In this document: one piece after another, positions 1-4,600 of the stretch
How the letters are laid out: each line of letters begins with the position of its first letter
How positions within the stretch are numbered: position 1 is the first letter of the stretch
Source: an uncultured Blautia sp.
GTDB taxonomy: Bacteria; Bacillota; Clostridia; Lachnospirales; Lachnospiraceae
Direction: 5' to 3'
NCBI GenBank assembly: GCA_934408705.1
Contig: CAKRVL010000121.1
Span: 1-6,498, forward strand
DNA: 6,498 nt
Notes under the pieces: model-generated
Database searches by the model: none
Seen by the model: the letters and a program-made list of their open reading frames with translations, nothing else
What the model was told of the DNA's origin: nothing
Program-made: the position numbers and the translations under genes

Positions 1-32
1 TCTGTACATGCTAATGTAATCCTAACGCGCAC
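1..32 (-). CDS. rpmG: 50S ribosomal protein L33, N-terminal fragment (cut by window edge)
   Basis: A GTG at 32-30 opens a frame that runs off the window and reads M-R-V-R-I-T-L-A-C-T. This matches the conserved N-terminus of bacterial L33 (MRVKITLACTE in Firmicutes). A strong ribosome site, GGAGGTGG, lies 8 nt upstream. L33 is a small protein of the 50S subunit. In Firmicutes rpmG usually precedes secE and nusG, so the next genes off this edge are probably secE-nusG-rplK-rplA; that is inference from family gene order. Only ten codons are visible, so the call rests on a short but distinctive match plus the ribosome site and an upstream promoter. The partial eleventh codon starts with GA, which fits the expected Glu. 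Confidence 0.8.
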   Translation of the reverse strand, partial: MRVRITLACT

Positions 33-37
33 AACTT

Positions 38-45
38 CCACCTCC
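38..45 (-). promoter_or_regulatory. Ribosome-binding site deciding the GTG start of rpmG
   Basis: The minus strand reads GGAGGTGG at 45-38. Eight bases separate GGAGG from the GTG at 32-30. The near-perfect match to the 16S anti-Shine-Dalgarno sequence selects this GTG over the overlapping out-of-frame TTG at 34-32. Confidence 0.8.
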
Positions 46-74
46 AGTGTTTTCATTTGCATGGTCTTAAATCA

Positions 75-107
75 GCCTTTTCGGTGTATCCGCCACCGTT
101 TTTCGGC
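75..107 (-). other. Possible leader RNA hairpin upstream of rpmG
   Basis: On the minus strand, CGGTG (98-94) and CACCG (86-82) form a 5-bp stem around a 7-nt loop. A flanking GCC (107-105) and GGC (77-75) can close an outer stem across A-rich internal loops. A competing CCG-AAAAA-CGG pairing on the 5' side is also possible. It sits in the roughly 100-nt untranslated leader between the proposed rpmG start site and its ribosome site. No known leader motif is recognised, and the function is unknown. Confidence 0.3.
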
Positions 108-109
108 AT

Positions 110-179
110 AAAAAAAAGACCTAACTTCCATGTCGCTTGTACAGTTTACCACACAGCACGCATATCCGTCAAGTCTTTT
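110..179 (-). terminator. Candidate terminator of the NRPS operon, with a long loop
   Basis: On the minus strand AAAAGACTTGAC (179-168) can pair with GTTAGGTCTTTT (125-114) over 12 positions, two of them G-U wobbles. A run of eight T at 117-110 overlaps and follows the right arm, as in an intrinsic terminator. The wobbles become mismatches on the plus strand, so the pairing favours minus-strand RNA. The weakness is a 42-nt apical region, although a GCT(G)TGT/ACAAGC stem inside it could shorten it. No other terminator-like hairpin is visible downstream of the transferase. Confidence 0.3.
143..172 (-). promoter_or_regulatory. Sigma-70/sigma-A type promoter for rpmG
   Basis: The minus strand carries a -35 box TTGACG (172-167), one mismatch from TTGACA. 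After an 18-nt spacer comes a -10 box TAAACT (148-143), which matches TATAAT at four of six positions. The bases just before the -10 box are TGG, giving an extended -10 TGn element. Transcription would start near 136, leaving a leader of about 100 nt before rpmG. It would let the ribosomal-protein gene be expressed independently of the upstream NRPS operon. Confidence 0.6.
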
Positions 180-210
180 GCATATAATTTCTTAAGGTTT
201 TTTCGCTAAA

Positions 211-852
211 TCAAAGCTGCACAATATCATGGAAATCTGTATCCATTAAAGTGAAATCAGTTTCGTTACATATTGAAAAAATATAACTTTCAAATTCCAT
301 AGTCTTAAAAAAACCTCTTTTTTCTGAAGATTTTCCCAGTGCAAATCCGTCTGCCTCCCGGCAAATCTCAAAAGAATCAAGGGAAAGGCTCATTCCCCTG
401 CCTGTCATCTTCATATAGCTTTCTTTTAATGTCCAAAGTGTAAAAAAAGCTTTGCCCGGGTCAGCAGCAGTTTCTATATATTCCCGCTCCGAGGAATAGA
501 AATAGTGTTCAGCAATTTCAAGAGGGGCATTTACTGCTTTTTCGATATCACAGCCCACTTCAGCATCCGACAAAACGCCTACAACGTAATCTCCTGCATG
601 GGATACATTAAAATACAGCCCGTCCACCACAGGTTTCCCGTTTTCGGAATACTTCAGGCAATCTTCTGACAGCCCATTTTCATTCAGGATCCTTTTAATC
701 ATAATACCTGCACCAAGACTTCTTTTACGGTCATCCGGCTGAAGATACCGGATGACCTTTTTTCTTCTTTCTGCACCTACAAGCTCCAGAATCCTCTCAT
801 TTTGCAAAGGATCATCAAGATTATTAATGTTGATTCTGTACAATTTCATCAT
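211..852 (-). CDS. Sfp-type 4'-phosphopantetheinyl transferase
   Basis: This 213-aa protein would transfer phosphopantetheine from CoA to the active serine of carrier domains, converting the neighbouring NRPS from apo to holo form in the cytoplasm. Signature motifs occur in order: GKP (72-74), FNVSHAGD (81-88), GCDIE (100-104) with the Mg-binding acidic residues D102 and E104, and the WTLKESYMKMTGRG block (140-153) with K143 and E144. Length and motif spacing fit the Sfp/AcpT family (about 210-240 aa) rather than the short AcpS type. Two ATG codons lie in tandem at 852-850 and 849-847. The first is 4 nt after the ATPase stop and is preceded only by a weak AAAAGA site, so translation is probably coupled to the ATPase gene. 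NRPS-plus-transferase pairing resembles AusA/AusB. The family call is firm; dedication to this NRPS is inferred from position. Confidence 0.95.
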   Translation of the reverse strand: MMKLYRININNLDDPLQNERILELVGAERRKKVIRYLQPDDRKRSLGAGIMIKRILNENGLSEDCLKYSENGKPVVDGLYFNVSHAGDYVVGVLSDAEVGCDIEKAVNAPLEIAEHYFYSSEREYIETAADPGKAFFTLWTLKESYMKMTGRGMSLSLDSFEICREADGFALGKSSEKRGFFKTMEFESYIFSICNETDFTLMDTDFHDIVQL

Positions 853-856
853 TCTT

Positions 857-1264
857 TTACACTGTAAATTCCAGACTGAGAATATTTTCTCCGTGAATAT
901 TATTGTAGTTGATACCGGAGCATAACTCCTTCACCAGACTGATTCCCATTCCACCAAGGTCAAAATCTTCAAAGTCCTTTTCCACCTTGCTTTCAAGGGG
1001 ATTGAAGAATATTCCGTTATCTGTAAAAGTAACCGTTACTTTATCAGTATTTCTGATACAGCGAAACTGTACCCTCTCGGCTCCGGAATAGCTTGTGATA
1101 TTGGAAAAGATTTCGTCACATGCAAGAAAAATTTTCTTTTTTATTCCGTTGTCGATCTGAAGTCCAAAGATGCATTCTTTTATTTTTTCAAGTTCTGACA
1201 AATTACAGGACAGCTCCAGACATTTATCATACTGTTCTGTATTATCTTCTATATAATCTTTCAG
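857..1264 (-). CDS. RsbW/SpoIIAB-like ATP-binding anti-sigma serine kinase (start uncertain)
   Basis: This is a small GHKL/HATPase_c protein. In the family, such proteins bind a sigma factor or another target and phosphorylate a partner STAS protein on serine. Numbered from a CTG start (135 aa), it has the N-box CDEIFSN with E51 and N55, the G1 box FTDNGIFFNP with D82 and G84, and the G2 box GGMGISLVKEL starting at G104. The start is uncertain. The first ATG/GTG/TTG in frame is the TTG at 1201, which would give 114 aa and cut off KCLELSCN, apparently the first beta strand of the fold. The frame stays open upstream to a TGA at 1339-1337. I chose the CTG at 1264-1262 because GGGGTGAT lies 7 nt upstream and the length fits. 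ATT codons at 1294-1286, or a frameshift from the ATG at 1299, are alternatives. The STAS gene just upstream is the likely partner; the final target is unknown. Confidence 0.85.
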   Translation of the reverse strand: MKDYIEDNTEQYDKCLELSCNLSELEKIKECIFGLQIDNGIKKKIFLACDEIFSNITSYSGAERVQFRCIRNTDKVTVTFTDNGIFFNPLESKVEKDFEDFDLGGMGISLVKELCSGINYNNIHGENILSLEFTV

Positions 1265-1267
1265 AAA

Positions 1268-1275
1268 ATCACCCC
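1268..1275 (-). promoter_or_regulatory. Ribosome-binding site supporting a CTG start for the ATPase gene
   Basis: The minus strand reads GGGGTGAT at 1275-1268, one base off the extended anti-Shine-Dalgarno complement GAGGTGAT. Seven bases separate GGGG from the CTG at 1264-1262. It is the best ribosome site in the gap after the STAS gene. The alternative AGGA near 1304-1301 is only about two bases from the out-of-frame ATG at 1299, but about six from the first in-frame ATT. Confidence 0.4.
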
Positions 1276-1308
1276 GCCTGACGTAAATAATAATTCCATT
1301 TCCTGTTT

Positions 1309-1611
1309 TTATCTTTTCTCGATCTGAATCTTCTGGTCAAATCCGGTAAGGCTGAAAACATCATATACTTCATCAGAAACATTTACGATTTTAAAGCCCT
1401 CTTTGCCTGCCATTTTTTTGTATGCAGCAATTACCAGACGAAGACCTGCTGAAGAAATATATTCCAGCTTTGCAAAGTCAAATACAAGACTTGTAACAGA
1501 AGCGTCAAGGCCTGAGAGGACCTTTTCCAGCTCAGGTGCTGTCTGAGTGTCAAGCCATCCGCTGATTTCCATAGTTACCTTGGTTCCTTCTGTTCTGCTT
1601 ACAATTTCCAT
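1309..1611 (-). CDS. STAS-domain anti-sigma factor antagonist (SpoIIAA/RsbV-like)
   Basis: This 100-aa protein is a single STAS domain, the usual size for SpoIIAA/RsbV proteins. In partner switching, the unphosphorylated form binds the anti-sigma kinase and releases its target; kinase phosphorylation on a conserved serine blocks this. The signature lies at YISSAGLRLVI (51-61), where S54 aligns with the phospho-serine of SpoIIAA in its DSSG motif. The SSAG variant is common in the family. The N-terminal MEIVSRTEGTKVTMEISGWLD fits the first STAS strands. The ATG at 1611 is preceded by AGGAGG (1625-1620) with 8-nt spacing, so the start is firm. The gene begins 60 nt after the NRPS stop, and the ATPase gene, its probable kinase partner, follows. 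No membrane segment or second domain is present. The phosphorylation role is inferred from the family; linkage to NRPS control is inferred from context. Confidence 0.92.
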   Translation of the reverse strand: MEIVSRTEGTKVTMEISGWLDTQTAPELEKVLSGLDASVTSLVFDFAKLEYISSAGLRLVIAAYKKMAGKEGFKIVNVSDEVYDVFSLTGFDQKIQIEKR

Positions 1612-1634
1612 TATAATTTCCTCCTTTAATTACA

Positions 1635-1656
1635 GGAAACACGCTCTGCGGTTTCC
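1635..1656 (-). other. Intercistronic hairpin between NRPS and STAS genes
   Basis: GGAAACCGC (1656-1648 on the minus strand) pairs with GCG (1644-1642) and GTTTCC (1640-1635). This makes a 9-bp stem with one bulged base at 1641 and a 3-nt loop. No T-run follows; the downstream sequence leads into the AGGAGG ribosome site of the STAS gene. It is therefore unlikely to be an intrinsic terminator. An mRNA-stability or processing element that sets different levels for the synthetase and regulators is possible but unproven. Confidence 0.45.
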
Positions 1657-1671
1657 GGGGTTATTCCATCA

Positions 1672-4600
1672 TCAATCAAAAAACGCAAGTCTGTCAAGTG
1701 CTTCAATGGCACTTTCCAGGTATCTGTCATCTGTGACAGGCCACTTATAATCCAGTCTGTAAAGAACCTGTGCAGTAAACCGGTTGCTGTAATCCAGAGT
1801 ATAGATCTCATTTTCATTATGAGAGGTATATGCGATCAGACCGGAAACAACATCAGAATCATCACTGTTCTTTGCAAACTCTTTTACAGCAGTCTCAAAC
1901 TCTTCATCTTTTACAATGTCAAGCTTGAATCCATATCTGCGCATTGCATAAATCAAATCTGCCATATAGATCTGATGACTGTTGCAGGCATGGAATACAG
2001 TAAATCTTCGGTCTGTCTGTACAAGTCTCAGAACAGCAAGTGCAGTGGAGTCAATCGGTGAAAATTCTGCAATTTCGTGCATACCGCCGATTGGGAATTT
2101 ACCAACTGCCTTATAGCCTCTCAGACTGCGCAGGAATCCGTTTGTAATAAAGTTGATCTGGAATTCACCGTCAGAATCCCTGCTCATCAGGTTTCCTACA
2201 CGAATGATCTTTCCGTCAAGTCCTTCTGAAACGGCTTCCAATACAGCTCTCTCTGCCAGGAATTTAGTGCGGATATATTCATTTGTAATACTCTGCCCAA
2301 TATACAGATCATTTTCCCCAAAGACTCTGGACATCGGCGGAACACCATTTGAGCCTTCACCTGCTACAGAAACTGTGGAGATCTGGATCAGTCTGCGTCC
2401 ATTGTTTTTACAAAATTCTATCAGATTTTCAACGCCATGTACATTTATTTTTTCCAGTACATCACCAGCTGCGAAATGCTTTACGCAGGCAGCACAGTTA
2501 ATAATAGTGTTAAATTTATACTCTGAAAATCTTTCCACCTGTTCCTTTGAGGTAATATCACCATCTACGCAGACGATACGATCCTTGAATAATTCCTCAC
2601 ATGGATTGTCGAAATAATACATCAGCATATGCATCATTCGTTTTTCCATGGATTCGTATTTACCCTTACGTACCAGGCAATATACCTTGCCATCATAATT
2701 GTCAAGATATGCTTTCAAAATATGGATTCCCAGGAAACCGGTGGCGCCTGTGATCATAATATCTCCCAGCTGCTCTTTGGTTACCTTGTCAATATTCTCT
2801 TCCACATTTCCGCTGATCACATTCTGGATTCTGTTGTAATTATAGCCGGAGAACTCATTCTCACTCTGCGGATTTTCAAATGCCTCACTGTTATCCACAA
2901 TTGCAGAAAGCTCACGGATAGTCGGATATTTGAAAATATCTGCATATACAATGGAAATATTCTTGGAAAGGCACATAACGGCAACTTTCGATGCAGTAAG
3001 TGAGGAGCCTCCAAGTTCGAAGAAGTTGTCCTCAATTCCTACTTTTTCAATACCAAGAGCCTTTTCAAAAATTTCACAAAGTGCAATCTGAACAGCGGTA
3101 ACAGGCTCCACATAGGCTGTGCTTGCTGTGGTGGTTACTTCCGGTACCGGAAGCGCCTTTTTGTCGATCTTTCCGCCAGGAGTCACCGGCATTTTCTCAA
3201 GATGGACAAAGAAGGACGGCATCATGTAATCCGGAATCAGCGGGTTCAGGAACAGTTTCAGCTCATCTTCCGGAATAGTTTCACCGGTATAATAAGCTGT
3301 GATATATTTATTTCCGCCTTTTTCGATCACTATAACAGCAGCATTCTTCACCTTATCATGCTTCAGAAGGGCACCCTCGATCTCACCAAGCTCAATACGA
3401 TATCCTCTTATTTTTACCTGGGAATCGATTCTGCCAATATACTCAATGTTTCCGTCACCCTTCATGCGGACCATATCACCGGTTCTGTAAAGACGTTTGT
3501 CCTCGTCACATACAGAGAACGGATTTTCCACAAATACGGAAGCTGTCTTCTCAGGAAGATTGTGATATCCTCTTGCGATCTGACGTCCGGCATGGCAAAG
3601 CTCACCAGAAGCGCCCACCGGAAGCCGTTTCATATTTTCGTCCACAATGTAGCTGCGGATATTCCGCTGTGACTTACCGATCGGGATATTGTCGTACTGT
3701 TTGTCAACCCAGAACTCTGTGGAGGAAACGGTATTCTCTGTTGGACCGTAGCCATTGATCATCTGGTAGGTTCTATCCCGGTAATATTTGAACTTCTCAC
3801 CACCCAGGGTAACAAATTTCAGGCTCGGAGCATCGTCAAGAAGCTCTGCAACCAGCTCGCCCATCTGAGTTGGGAAGGTAGCTGTGGTAATTTTTTCTTC
3901 TTTTATGAATTTTCCAACAGCAACCGCATCTTTTCGTATGCTCTCCGGCAAAATGTACAGTACCGCGCCTGCAGTAAGCGGAGCAAACAGGTCGATCACG
4001 GATGCATCGAAGCAGAAGCTTGCAAACTCTGCCACAATATCATCTGGTGTCAGTTTTCTTGTCATAAGGATATACTCGATCAGGTTCAGCAGGTTTCGCT
4101 GTTCAAGCATAACACCTTTTGGTTTTCCGGTGGAACCGGAGGTGTAGATCATGTAGGCCAGATTCTCTGGTTTCGGAGCTGTAAGCTCTACTGAAAGCGC
4201 AAAGTCTTTGGATTTGGCTGCCACGTCATCCAGGCTGATCACATTCTGATCGTAGAAACCTACCAAACTACGGTAACGGTCTATTACAAGCAGGTTTTCT
4301 GCCTCGGAATCCTTCAGCATGTACTCGATTCTGCTCTGCGGATATTCCGGATCCAGCGGAACATACGCGCCGCCGGCTTTCATAACACCGACATAGGCCA
4401 CCGCATATTCCTTTGTTCTTCCGCACAAAATGCCTGCAACCTTTTCCCTGCCAAAGCCATTTTCCGTAAGCTTCTGGGCAACATAATCTGACATGTGATC
4501 CAGTTCTTTATAGGTAAGCTCGCCCATTCCATCTCTTACAGCCGGTCTGTCCGGATATTTGGCAACAGCTTCTCTGAACAGGTCTACAAAAGTCTTTCCG

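Noticed and set aside
1199..1201. TTG at 1201 as the true start of the ATPase gene
   Set aside because: It would remove the apparent first beta strand (KCLELSCN), and its nearest ribosome-like GGAG is about 12 nt away. It is kept as an alternative only.
1261..1299. Short ATG reading frame of 12 codons starting at 1299
   Set aside because: It ends at TGA and matches no family. It may be the remnant of a frameshifted ATPase start; no convincing programmed slippery heptamer is present.
1626..1817. Minus-strand 63-codon frame covering the NRPS stop
   Set aside because: It overlaps the NRPS C-terminus in another frame, has no motif, and its end runs into the hairpin and STAS ribosome site.
2153..2617. 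Plus-strand open frame of 154 codons
   Set aside because: It is antisense to the reductase domain; its Ser/Pro/Ile-rich composition is typical of a reverse-complement shadow.
3202..3672. Plus-strand open frame of 156 codons
   Set aside because: It is antisense to the end of the second adenylation domain, with no family features or convincing ribosome site.
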